Positions 35,776-42,936 of a DNA stretch of 64,000 bases are shown here, piece by piece; position 1 is the first letter of the stretch, and the number at the start of each line of letters is the position of its first letter. The stretch is from Bradyrhizobium sp. sGM-13 (GTDB taxonomy: Bacteria > Pseudomonadota > Alphaproteobacteria > Rhizobiales > Xanthobacteraceae). The stretch covers positions 372,001 to 436,000 of the forward strand of contig NZ_JAGWDK010000001.1 in the NCBI RefSeq assembly GCF_018398875.1, read 5' to 3'. Under the pieces are notes generated by a model. The model was not told where the DNA came from, ran no database searches, and saw only the letters and a list, made by a program, of their open reading frames with translations. The translations under genes were made by a program, and so were the position numbers.

Positions 35776-36642
35776 TCAGGCTGCTCCCTGCGCTGAAGCC
35801 GTTCTGGCATCGACGATGAAGGCGCGCAGTTTCTGGTTCAGCGCGACGAAATCCGGCTCGAAGGTCATGGCCACAGTGCGCGGGCGGGCGATGTCGACCC
35901 GGCTGTCGTCGAGGATGCGGCCGGGCCGCGCGCTCATCACGCAGATGCGGCTGCCGAGAAAGGCGGCCTCGCGCAGATCATGCGTCACCAAGAGCACGGT
36001 CGGCTTATGCGCGATCCAGAGATCCTGCAGGATCGACCACAGCTCTTCCCGCGTGAACTGGTCGAGCGCGCCGAAGGGCTCGTCGAGCAGCAGCATGCGC
36101 GGCTCGTGGATCAGCGCGCGGCAGAGATTGGCGCGCTGAAGCATGCCGCCGGAGAGTTGCCAGGGGTAGCGGTTGCCGAACCCCTTGAGGCCGACCTGCT
36201 CCAAAAGCGCATTGGCCTTGTCGCGGAATTCGGTCTTGCGCAGCCTTCGGAATTGCGAGCGAAACGGCTCGACGATCTTGAGCGGCAGCATGATGTTCCG
36301 CTCAATCGACATCCACGGCAGCATGGTCGGATTCTGGAACGCCATTCCGACGCGTAAAGCGCGGGCGGCGACTTCGCGGCCACCGACGATGACCACGCCC
36401 GATGTCGGCTGCACCAGGCCGCTCACCAGCCGCAGGATGGTCGACTTGCCGCAGCCGGACGGTCCGACCAGCGCGACGAACTCACCATCGGCGATCCGCA
36501 AGCTTGTCGTGGATAGGGCCGGCACCGCCCGGGGGCCGCGGCCGAAGGTGACGGAGGCTTCCGACAGTTCGATCGCGATCGGAGCGGCGGAGCCCGGAAC
36601 CGGCGTGCCCTGAAATTCAGATTGTGGTTGCATGCGCATCAT
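35776..36642 (-). CDS. ABC transporter ATPase, SsuB/TauB type
   Basis: About 288 residues. Walker A 'GPSGCGKST', signature 'LSGGMLQRANLCRALIHEP', Walker B 'MLLLDEPFGALD' and the switch 'VTHDLREAAFLGSRICVMS' place it in the nitrate/sulfonate/taurine family. Clustered ATGs at 36642, 36639 and 36633 leave the exact start open. It is first in the leftward operon and divergent from a GntR gene. A TGCATGCA palindrome lies directly before it. Confidence 0.9.
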   Translation of the reverse strand: MMRMQPQSEFQGTPVPGSAAPIAIELSEASVTFGRGPRAVPALSTTSLRIADGEFVALVGPSGCGKSTILRLVSGLVQPTSGVVIVGGREVAARALRVGMAFQNPTMLPWMSIERNIMLPLKIVEPFRSQFRRLRKTEFRDKANALLEQVGLKGFGNRYPWQLSGGMLQRANLCRALIHEPRMLLLDEPFGALDQFTREELWSILQDLWIAHKPTVLLVTHDLREAAFLGSRICVMSARPGRILDDSRVDIARPRTVAMTFEPDFVALNQKLRAFIVDARTASAQGAA

Positions 36643-36648
36643 GGCTGG

Positions 36649-36660
36649 AAGTGCATGCAA
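36649..36660. promoter_or_regulatory. GntR operator candidate 1 (before the ABC ATPase gene)
   Basis: AAGTGCATGCAA contains the perfect palindrome TGCATGCA and lies within 10 bases of the ATPase start. An identical 12-mer occurs at 36752-36763. GntR proteins with FCD domains bind short palindromes of this type. Confidence 0.55.
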
Positions 36661-36751
36661 GCCGAATGCCAGCCAAAGTCGCCTTTGGAATCAAGGGGCC
36701 GGCGGTTTGCCGCCCGATCCGGCGGATTCCTTTTGTGCAGTTCGACACTCA

Positions 36752-36763
36752 AAGTGCATGCAA
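36752..36763. promoter_or_regulatory. GntR operator candidate 2 (before gntR)
   Basis: This is a second exact copy of AAGTGCATGCAA, 69 bases ahead of the GntR start codon and within the same divergent region as candidate 1. Two copies about 100 bases apart would suit joint control of both directions. Confidence 0.55.
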
Positions 36764-36831
36764 TTGAGGCGCACAATCAGTCGGCAATTGTGATAAGAGG
36801 ACCCATTCGAAGCACCCGTCAGGATTCGCCG

Positions 36832-37590
36832 ATGGCGCCGCGCCCCGCCAGCAAAACCGCCGTCCCGTCCGACAAGGCCGGCGTGATCTGCCGCGCGCTG
36901 CGCCGCGCCATTATAGAGCAGGCGCTGGCGCCCGGCGCGAAATTGCCGGAGGATTCGCTCGGCGAGCGGTTCGGCGTCAGCCGCACCATCGCGCGGCATG
37001 CGCTGGGCCAATTGGCCGCGGAAGGTCTCGTCGAACTGCGCCGCAATCGGATCGCCGTGGTGGCGACGCCGAGCTGGCAGGAAGCGCGCGACGCCTTTGA
37101 TATCCGGATCGAACTCGAGCGCCTGGTGGTGCGCCAGCTCGCCGGCAAGCTGACCAAGGCCCAGATTGCCGAACTGAACGCCCATGTCGACGCCGAGGAC
37201 CGCGCCCGCGACGGCTCGGATGCGGTGTCGATCCGCCTCGCGACGGAATTCCACATCCTGCTCGCCAACATGACGAACAGCCCGATCCTGGTGCGTTATG
37301 TCAGCGAGGTCGCCTATCGCTGCTGCCTGACGCTATCGCTGTACAGCCGCCCGCATTCGTCCGAATGCGCGATCAACGAGCACCGCGCGATCATTGCCGC
37401 TTTGGTCAAAGGCGACGAGGCCAAGGTGATGAGCCTGATGCACAGCCATCTGGATTCGGTGGCCAGCCGCGCGCTGGTAGCCCCCGCCCCGCCGCGCGGC
37501 CGCGATTTGCTGGATATTCTGGCGCCCTATGCCGAGGAAGGCGAAAGCGAGCGGGTGGTGAAGCTGCCGAAGATGGTAAGAGCGAGGTAG
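36832..37590 (+). CDS. GntR-family regulator (FCD subfamily)
   Basis: 252 residues. The N-terminal winged helix is 'ICRALRRAIIEQALAPGAKLPEDSLGERFGVSRTIARHALGQLAAEGLVELRRNRIAVV'. The FCD ligand domain follows ('ARDAFDIRIELERLVVRQLA', 'ATEFHILLANMTNSPILVRYVSEVA', 'NEHRAIIAALVKGDEAKVMSLMHSHL'), with histidines that usually bind a metal. Repeated TGCATGCA sites at its own promoter, at the ABC operon and at the SnoaL/amidohydrolase promoter suggest it controls all three. ATG 36832 has AGGA upstream; a longer in-frame opening is not needed. Confidence 0.9.
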   Translation: MAPRPASKTAVPSDKAGVICRALRRAIIEQALAPGAKLPEDSLGERFGVSRTIARHALGQLAAEGLVELRRNRIAVVATPSWQEARDAFDIRIELERLVVRQLAGKLTKAQIAELNAHVDAEDRARDGSDAVSIRLATEFHILLANMTNSPILVRYVSEVAYRCCLTLSLYSRPHSSECAINEHRAIIAALVKGDEAKVMSLMHSHLDSVASRALVAPAPPRGRDLLDILAPYAEEGESERVVKLPKMVRAR

Positions 37591-37593
37591 TTA

Positions 37594-37720
37594 CCCCCTC
37601 GCCCCGCACTTGCGGGGAGAGGGTTGGGGTGAGGGGCTCTATCCAAGCACTCGGACTCGTGGAGAGTCCTCCTCACCCGAAGCCTTCGGCTTCGACCCCT
37701 CCCCGCAAGCGGGGAGAGGT
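37594..37720. repeat. Intergenic hairpin repeat, CCTCTCCCCGC family, copy 2 of 4
   Basis: Hairpins CCCCGCACTTGCGGGG at the left and CCTCCCCGCAAGCGGGGAGAGG at the right flank GGTGAGGGGCTC, and CCTCACCC pairs with it. An extra GAAGCCTTCGGCTTC stem lies near 37679-37694. It sits between the convergent gntR and SnoaL-like genes and probably ends both transcripts. Confidence 0.85.
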
Positions 37721-37727
37721 AAGACCG

Positions 37728-38147
37728 CTACGCCTCAATCCCCATCTGCACCAGAATCCGCTCGGCGCTGTCGTTCCAGACGTCCATCTTCACGATCTGC
37801 CCGCCCCTGACCACGAACCGGTCGACATAGCGATTGCCCTTGAACGGCGTGCCGTCGAGCCATTCGCCGTAGAGCGTGCCGATGCTGTAGACGACGGTCT
37901 CCTCGGCGCCCGGGCAGACGTCGAAACGGTCCATCTTCTTCTTGACCCAGCGATAGCGCCTCGCGTTGAAGCCGGTCGGGCCGCGGGGATGGTCGAACTC
38001 GCGGCCGCCGGTGAAGGTGATGATCGTGCCCGGCCTCATGTAGGCCGCGGCCGCATCGGGATCCGGGATCATCGATGCCGTGAGATAGGCTTTGACCACC
38101 TCGGCATCGGACATTCCCTTCACTTCGGCTTTCGCGGCGACGGACAT
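37728..38147 (-). CDS. SnoaL/NTF2-like protein
   Basis: 139 residues from ATG 38147, with AGGAG ideally placed before it. The cone-shaped NTF2 fold is suggested by 'AEVVKAYLTASMIPDPDAAAAYMRPGTIITFTGGREFDHPRG', 'GTLYGEWLDGTPFKGNRYVDRFVVRGGQIVKMDVWND'. Such proteins are small isomerases, hydrolases or binding proteins. Divergence from the second amidohydrolase, with a TGCATGCA site between them, suggests a shared catabolic task. Confidence 0.75.
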   Translation of the reverse strand: MSVAAKAEVKGMSDAEVVKAYLTASMIPDPDAAAAYMRPGTIITFTGGREFDHPRGPTGFNARRYRWVKKKMDRFDVCPGAEETVVYSIGTLYGEWLDGTPFKGNRYVDRFVVRGGQIVKMDVWNDSAERILVQMGIEA

Positions 38148-38189
38148 GGCGGCTTCTCCTGATGCCGGGGATACTACAGTCTGGGTGGT

Positions 38190-38205
38190 AAACTGCATGC
38201 ACATA
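38190..38205. promoter_or_regulatory. GntR operator candidate 3 (between the SnoaL-like and amidohydrolase genes)
   Basis: TGCATGCA lies at 38194-38201. Read on the minus strand it is ATGTGCATGCAGTT, close to the AAGTGCATGCAA copies at 36649 and 36752. It lies between two divergent genes. Confidence 0.5.
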
Positions 38206-38299
38206 TTTTGAACAGGTCAGCCTTCCAATTGCACACAATCTGGAGCTGCCCGCTGCCCCCGCTTTCGATAGGTTGAGATCTTCTCCAGCCCGACGCCTG

Positions 38300-39541
38300 A
38301 TGAACATGAAAACCGCCTTTGACCTGATCTTCCGCAACGCCAGGACGCGAACCTTGGCGACGCCTGTCGATATCGGCATCGCCGGAGGGCGTATCGTGGC
38401 CATCGAACCCCAGCTTGCCTGCGAAGCAGCCGAGATCGAGGTCGGCGGCAGATTGGCCCTGCCCGGCTTCGTCGACACCCACATCCATCTCGACAAGGCC
38501 TGCCTGCTCGGCCGCTGCGCGCACAACCACGGCAGCGTCAGCGAAGCTATCGCCGCGGTCGCCGCGATGAAGCGCGATTTCACGGTGGAAGACGTCTACG
38601 CCCGCGGCGCGCGCGTGATCGAGCGCGCCATCGTGCATGGCACGACGCGGATGCGTACCCATGTCGAAATCGATCCGCGGATCGGCTTGCGCGGCTTTGA
38701 GGCGGTGAAAGCGCTGAAGCGCGATTATGCCTGGGCACTCGATCTTTCGATTTGCGTGTTTCCGCAGGAGGGCCTCACCAACGATGCCGGCACCGAGGAG
38801 CTGCTTATTGCGGCCTTGCGCGACGGCGGTGAGGTGATCGAAGGCTGCCCCTATATGGACACCAACCCAAACGCACATCTCGAAAGGATTTTCGACTTCG
38901 CGCAGCAATTTGATGTCGATATCGATCTGCACCTCGACTTCGATCTCGATCCGTCCTGGTGGCATCTCGAAGAGGTCTGCCGGCAGGCCGAGCGGCGTAA
39001 CTATCAGGGCCGCGTCGCGATCGGTCACGTCACCAAATTATCGGCGCTGCCGCCGGACCGGCTGAAGGCGGCAACGGCGCGGCTGGCCAAATCGGGCGTC
39101 GCCGTCACCGTGCTGCCCGCGACCGATCTCTATCTGATGGGCCGCGATGCTACGCATAACGCACCGCGCGGGCTGACGGTGGCGCACAAGATGGTTGAAG
39201 ACGGCGTTCTCTGTTCGGTCGCGACCAACAATGTGCTTAATCCCTTCACGCCGTTCGGTGACGCCTCGCTGCTGCGGATGGCGAATTTCTACGCCAATGT
39301 CGCGCAAGCAGGGATCAGCGAGTTCGACGCCTGCCTCGATCTCGTTACCGAGCTGCCGGCGCGGCTGATGAACTTGCGGGATTACGGGATCGCGCCTGGC
39401 AAGCCGGCCGATCTGGTTATTCTCGATACCGATAGCGGCACCAATGCAATCGCCGAACTGCCTGATGTGCTGATGGGGTTCAAGAATGGCCGCCAGGTGT
39501 TCGAGCGGCAGAAGCCGATGCTGTTTCGTCCGCAGGCGTAG
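38300..39541 (+). CDS. Amidohydrolase, cytosine deaminase-like
   Basis: 413 residues from ATG 38300. Metal-site motifs are 'LPGFVDTHIHLDKACLL', 'DIDLHLDFDLDPSW', 'GRVAIGHVTKLSALPP' and 'LCSVATNNVLNPFTPFGDASLLRMANFYANV'. The C-terminal beta region ('GIAPGKPADLVILDT') is typical of the family. The lysine after HIHLD resembles cyanuric/ammelide-type aminohydrolases more than E. coli CodA, but the substrate cannot be set. It is a second amidohydrolase within 6 kb of the GntR-linked ABC transporter, likely the same pathway. Confidence 0.85.
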   Translation: MNMKTAFDLIFRNARTRTLATPVDIGIAGGRIVAIEPQLACEAAEIEVGGRLALPGFVDTHIHLDKACLLGRCAHNHGSVSEAIAAVAAMKRDFTVEDVYARGARVIERAIVHGTTRMRTHVEIDPRIGLRGFEAVKALKRDYAWALDLSICVFPQEGLTNDAGTEELLIAALRDGGEVIEGCPYMDTNPNAHLERIFDFAQQFDVDIDLHLDFDLDPSWWHLEEVCRQAERRNYQGRVAIGHVTKLSALPPDRLKAATARLAKSGVAVTVLPATDLYLMGRDATHNAPRGLTVAHKMVEDGVLCSVATNNVLNPFTPFGDASLLRMANFYANVAQAGISEFDACLDLVTELPARLMNLRDYGIAPGKPADLVILDTDSGTNAIAELPDVLMGFKNGRQVFERQKPMLFRPQA

Positions 39542-39670
39542 CCTATTCCGAAATCGCTATGCTTCGGCAAGACACGGCCATGACAAACAGCGAACCCTCC
39601 CGCGATTGACCTCCCTATCATCCCTTGTTGTTATCGACCAACGACAACAACAACTCGCGGGGCAGGAATC

Positions 39671-40885
39671 ATGAAAAAGGCCACCACCGTAAGAAGCGTC
39701 GAAACGCTCGCCTGCGACGCAGGATGGCGGAACTACCACTTCGTCAAGATCATGACCGAGGACGGCATCGTCGGCTGGAGCGAGTACGACGAAGGTTTTG
39801 GCGCGCCCGGCGTGACGGCGGCGATCGAGCGGCTTGGCGCGCGCGTCGTCGGCAAGAACGCGTTCCAGCACGAGCGGATTTACGCCGAACTGTTCGCCGC
39901 GACGCGGCCAGCCGCGGGCGGCGTGGTAGCGCTGGCGCTTGGGGCTCTCGAGAACGCGTTGCTGGACGTCAAGGCCAAGGCGCTCGGCGTGCCCTGCTAC
40001 GAACTGCTCGGCGGCAAGATCCGCGACCGCATCCGGGTTTACTGGTCGCACTGCGCGACCTGGCGCATCAACCATCCCGACTGGTTCAAGCCCGCGATTA
40101 CCGATCTCGACGGCGTCAAATCGATTGGCCGCGAGGTGCGCGAAAAAGGCTTTACGGCGATGAAGACCAACATCTTCGTCTACACCGACGGCAAGCCGCA
40201 AGGCTGGCGGCCGGGCTTTGGTGCGCCGTTCGAACCCGAGATCAACGTCGATCGCAAGGTGCTGCGCAATCTTTGCATGCATCTCGAAGCGATCCGCGAC
40301 GGCGCCGGCCCCGATGTCGATCTGCTGCTCGACCTCAACTTCAACGCCAAGACCGAAGGTTACTTAAAGATACTCCGCGCCATCAAGGACATGGATCTGT
40401 TCTGGGTGGAGATCGACACCTTCAACCCGCAGGCGCTGGGCTACATCCGCCGCCAGAGCCCGCACCCGGTCTCGTCCTGCGAGACGCTGTTGGGCCTGCG
40501 CGAGTTCCTGCCCTATTTCAACGAACAGGCGATGGACGTCGCGATCGTCGATACGCCCTGGAACGGGGTGTGGCAATCGATGAAGATCGCCGCGGCCGCC
40601 GAGCATTTCGAGGTCAACGTCGCCCCGCATAATTTCTACGGCCACCTCTGCACCATGCAGAACGCGCATTTCTCCGCCGCGGTGCCGAACTTGCGCATCA
40701 TGGAAACCGACATCGATCGCCTGGCGTGGGACCATGAACTGTTTACCCACGTGCCCGAGATCGTCGACGGCCACCTCGTGATGCCGGACCGTCCCGGCTG
40801 GGGCACCGAGCCCAACGAGGAAGGCCTGCGCGCCCATCCGCCGAAGAGCAAGGGCGGGCTGTTGAACTACGGGCAGAAGAAGTAG
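39671..40885 (+). CDS. Enolase-superfamily enzyme (mandelate racemase / muconate lactonising type)
   Basis: 404 residues. The metal ligands appear in order: Asp in 'DLLLDLNFNAK', Glu in 'LFWVEIDTFN', Glu in 'VSSCETLLGLREF'. A C-terminal 'NVAPHNFYGHL' histidine resembles the general acid/base of galactonate dehydratases. The lysine motif around 'GFTAMKTNIF' is also present. It probably dehydrates a sugar acid or related hydroxy acid. It lies 129 bases after the amidohydrolase on the same strand, with a repeat at its 3' end. Confidence 0.85.
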   Translation: MKKATTVRSVETLACDAGWRNYHFVKIMTEDGIVGWSEYDEGFGAPGVTAAIERLGARVVGKNAFQHERIYAELFAATRPAAGGVVALALGALENALLDVKAKALGVPCYELLGGKIRDRIRVYWSHCATWRINHPDWFKPAITDLDGVKSIGREVREKGFTAMKTNIFVYTDGKPQGWRPGFGAPFEPEINVDRKVLRNLCMHLEAIRDGAGPDVDLLLDLNFNAKTEGYLKILRAIKDMDLFWVEIDTFNPQALGYIRRQSPHPVSSCETLLGLREFLPYFNEQAMDVAIVDTPWNGVWQSMKIAAAAEHFEVNVAPHNFYGHLCTMQNAHFSAAVPNLRIMETDIDRLAWDHELFTHVPEIVDGHLVMPDRPGWGTEPNEEGLRAHPPKSKGGLLNYGQKK

Positions 40886-40898
40886 TGGCCGATGCCGC

Positions 40899-40979
40899 GT
40901 AGGATGGGTGGAGCGAAGCGATACCCATCGACCACTGCGCAAGACACTGATGGGTATCGCTTCGCTCCACCTATCCTAC
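40899..40979. repeat. Palindromic repeat, GTAGGATGGGTGGAGCGAAGCG family, copy 1 of 3
   Basis: GTAGGATGGGTGGAGCGAAG with GCGATACCCATC at the left is mirrored by GATGGGTATCGC, CTTCGCTCCACCTATCCTAC at the right, around a short spacer. It lies between the convergent enolase-type gene and the ABC binding-protein gene. Other copies are at 42845 and 46680. Confidence 0.9.
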
Positions 40980-40990
40980 ATGGTTGTCGC

Positions 40991-42223
40991 TCACTTATCG
41001 CCCGGTGCGCCCAGAAACGCGCTCTCGATGACATCGCCGATTGGCTGCCATGAGTTGCCGTCGAACTGCACCAGGCGCATCTGCTCGATCGGATGGAAGT
41101 CGGTCGGGCTGGTATTGATCGTTATTCCCGGGAATGCGACCGTGCTCTGATAGTTCTTCAGCGACGCCGCCTGCCGCATGATGTTCTCGTGCGACAGGTC
41201 GTCGCCGCACTGGGTCAATACCTGCACCAGCGTCTCGGCCGCTGCGTAGCCGAAGATGGCATTGCTGTCGTCCTTGTCGCCGTCAGGATAGTACTTGTCC
41301 ATGAAGGCGAGCCACTCCTTGATGGCGGGGTCATTTTTCCAGGTGGCGTCGCCGGCATCCTTCAGGTACGAGGTGGAGATCACGCCGACGGAGTTCTGCA
41401 GTCCCGCCGGCCGCAGCGCATTGGCGATCGAGGCCGCCGCATTGACCAGCACCAGCACCGGATACCAGCCCTGCTCAGCGGCTTTACGGATGGCGCGCGC
41501 CGAGATCGGCGGTGCGCAGTTGAGCACGAGCACTTCGGCGCCGGAGTTCTTGAGAATGTCGACCTGGGTATCGATCGACATATCAGCATCGATGGCAATA
41601 TCCGCAACGATCATGTTGGCGGTGATGCCGAGCCCCTCCTGCAGTCCCCGGAACAGATCGCGGCCGAACTGATCGTTCTGCCAGAGCACGGCGATCTTCC
41701 GGCTCGGATAGGCGGCCTGGATGTAATTGGCGTAGATCCGGCCTTCGGAGCGGAATGTCGGCTGCCAACCCATCGTCCAGGGAAACCGCTTCGGCTGCGC
41801 CCACTCTTCGTCGCCGGAGGCGACGAAGAGCTGCGGGATATTCCGCTCGTTGAGATAGTTTCGCGTCGCCAGATTGCCCGGCGTGCCGAACGACCCGAAC
41901 ATCAGGTGCACGCGCTCCTGTTCGACCAGCTCTCGGGTCTGCTCGACCGCCGTTCTCGGATTTGAGTTGTCGTCGCGGGAGATGAACCTGATCTTGCGTC
42001 CGTTGATGCCGCCGCGCTCGTTGATCATGTCGAAATAGGCGGCCTCCGCCCTGCCGATCGACGCGAACGCGGCCAACGGGCCGGTGTAAGGCATGATGTT
42101 GCCGATGCGGATTTCGGTGTCGGTCACGCCGGCAGCTTGGGCCGGCTGGAGGGCGGCCAGTATCGATGCCAAGAACAATGCGAAGAAGGCTGGTGACAGC
42201 CATTTTATTCTTGTTTTCATCAA
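40991..42223 (-). CDS. ABC transporter substrate-binding protein, LivK type
   Basis: 410 residues with a signal peptide ending near 'QPAQAAG'. The mature protein shows the type I binding fold ('TEIRIGNIMPYTGPLAAFASIG', 'FDMINERGGINGRKIRFISRDDNSNPRTAVEQTRELVEQE', 'LMFGSFGTPGNLATRNYLNERNIPQLFVASG'). No permease or ATPase gene adjoins it, so it either serves a transporter encoded elsewhere or is an orphan sensor. ATG 42220 is an equally possible start. Confidence 0.88.
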   Translation of the reverse strand: MMKTRIKWLSPAFFALFLASILAALQPAQAAGVTDTEIRIGNIMPYTGPLAAFASIGRAEAAYFDMINERGGINGRKIRFISRDDNSNPRTAVEQTRELVEQERVHLMFGSFGTPGNLATRNYLNERNIPQLFVASGDEEWAQPKRFPWTMGWQPTFRSEGRIYANYIQAAYPSRKIAVLWQNDQFGRDLFRGLQEGLGITANMIVADIAIDADMSIDTQVDILKNSGAEVLVLNCAPPISARAIRKAAEQGWYPVLVLVNAAASIANALRPAGLQNSVGVISTSYLKDAGDATWKNDPAIKEWLAFMDKYYPDGDKDDSNAIFGYAAAETLVQVLTQCGDDLSHENIMRQAASLKNYQSTVAFPGITINTSPTDFHPIEQMRLVQFDGNSWQPIGDVIESAFLGAPGDK

Positions 42224-42481
42224 CGCGGCCCTCGAACGCGAGCTGTTCAGAGCTCATGACGCCACCCAGCGATGACGATGATAGCGCGGGAGTTCAGGTT
42301 GTTAAAATGAAATGTTGGCGGCGCGGCATTGCCACGCGAAATGGGTCGCCAGTCTTCATGAAATGAGACGTTGCGGTTCAAGCGTGTTTGATGTCCGATA
42401 TCCCCTCAGCAGCGGCACGAATTCGAACATCGCGGGATATCCGAGTTGCGTCTAAACAGTGTGTGGCAAGGAGGTCGAGGC
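42224..42481. promoter_or_regulatory. Divergent intergenic region
   Basis: 258 bases between the divergent binding-protein gene and the small secreted-protein gene. No gene is seen. It should hold both promoters. GATATCCC near 42398 and GGGATATC near 42433 form a loose inverted repeat of unknown value. Confidence 0.4.
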
Positions 42482-42826
42482 ATGAGGATAACGATCGTAG
42501 CTTTGGGAACGGCCATGGTCCTGGGTAACCTGGCCGCGTTTGGTACCGCAGCGCATGCGCAGACGGCCCAAGTCGTTCGTGAACCACGGGAAAGGCCCAT
42601 CATCAGGGTGCCCGTCGTAAGGCCAACTCCCTATTGGGACTACAATATCGTTCCACGATATCGTTACCGTCCTGAGGACGACCGGGTCGATCCATGCGGC
42701 GGGCCCGTAGTGCCGGTGATACGCGAGGGGCCTCAAGAGGCAACGGTTCCGTTGTGGCTGGCGAACGAGTTGGGTCTTGGCCGTATACATGGTCGAGATT
42801 GGCCGTGTAGGGGCCGCAACCGGTAA
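42482..42826 (+). CDS. Small exported protein of unknown function
   Basis: 114 residues starting at ATG 42482 behind AGGAGG. The N-terminus is a clean signal peptide ('MRITIVALGTAMVLGNLAAF...AHAQ'). The mature part is rich in Pro, Arg and Tyr ('RPTPYWDYNIVPRYRYRPEDD') and has two cysteines. No domain was recognised. It may be a periplasmic or envelope protein. Confidence 0.65.
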   Translation: MRITIVALGTAMVLGNLAAFGTAAHAQTAQVVREPRERPIIRVPVVRPTPYWDYNIVPRYRYRPEDDRVDPCGGPVVPVIREGPQEATVPLWLANELGLGRIHGRDWPCRGRNR

Positions 42827-42844
42827 ATGCACCGATTGAGTCTG

Positions 42845-42926
42845 TTGGATAGGTGGAGCGAAAGCGATACCCATCAATTGCGCTGCACAAAAGATGATGG
42901 GTATCGCTTCGCTCCACCCATCCTAC
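42845..42926. repeat. Palindromic repeat, GTAGGATGGGTGGAGCGAAGCG family, copy 2 of 3
   Basis: GGATAGGTGGAGCG and GCGATACCCATC pair with GATGGGTATCGC and CGCTCCACCCATCC at the right end. It lies between the small exported protein gene and the convergent hyuA gene. Confidence 0.9.
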
Positions 42927-42936
42927 AGTCACGGTG

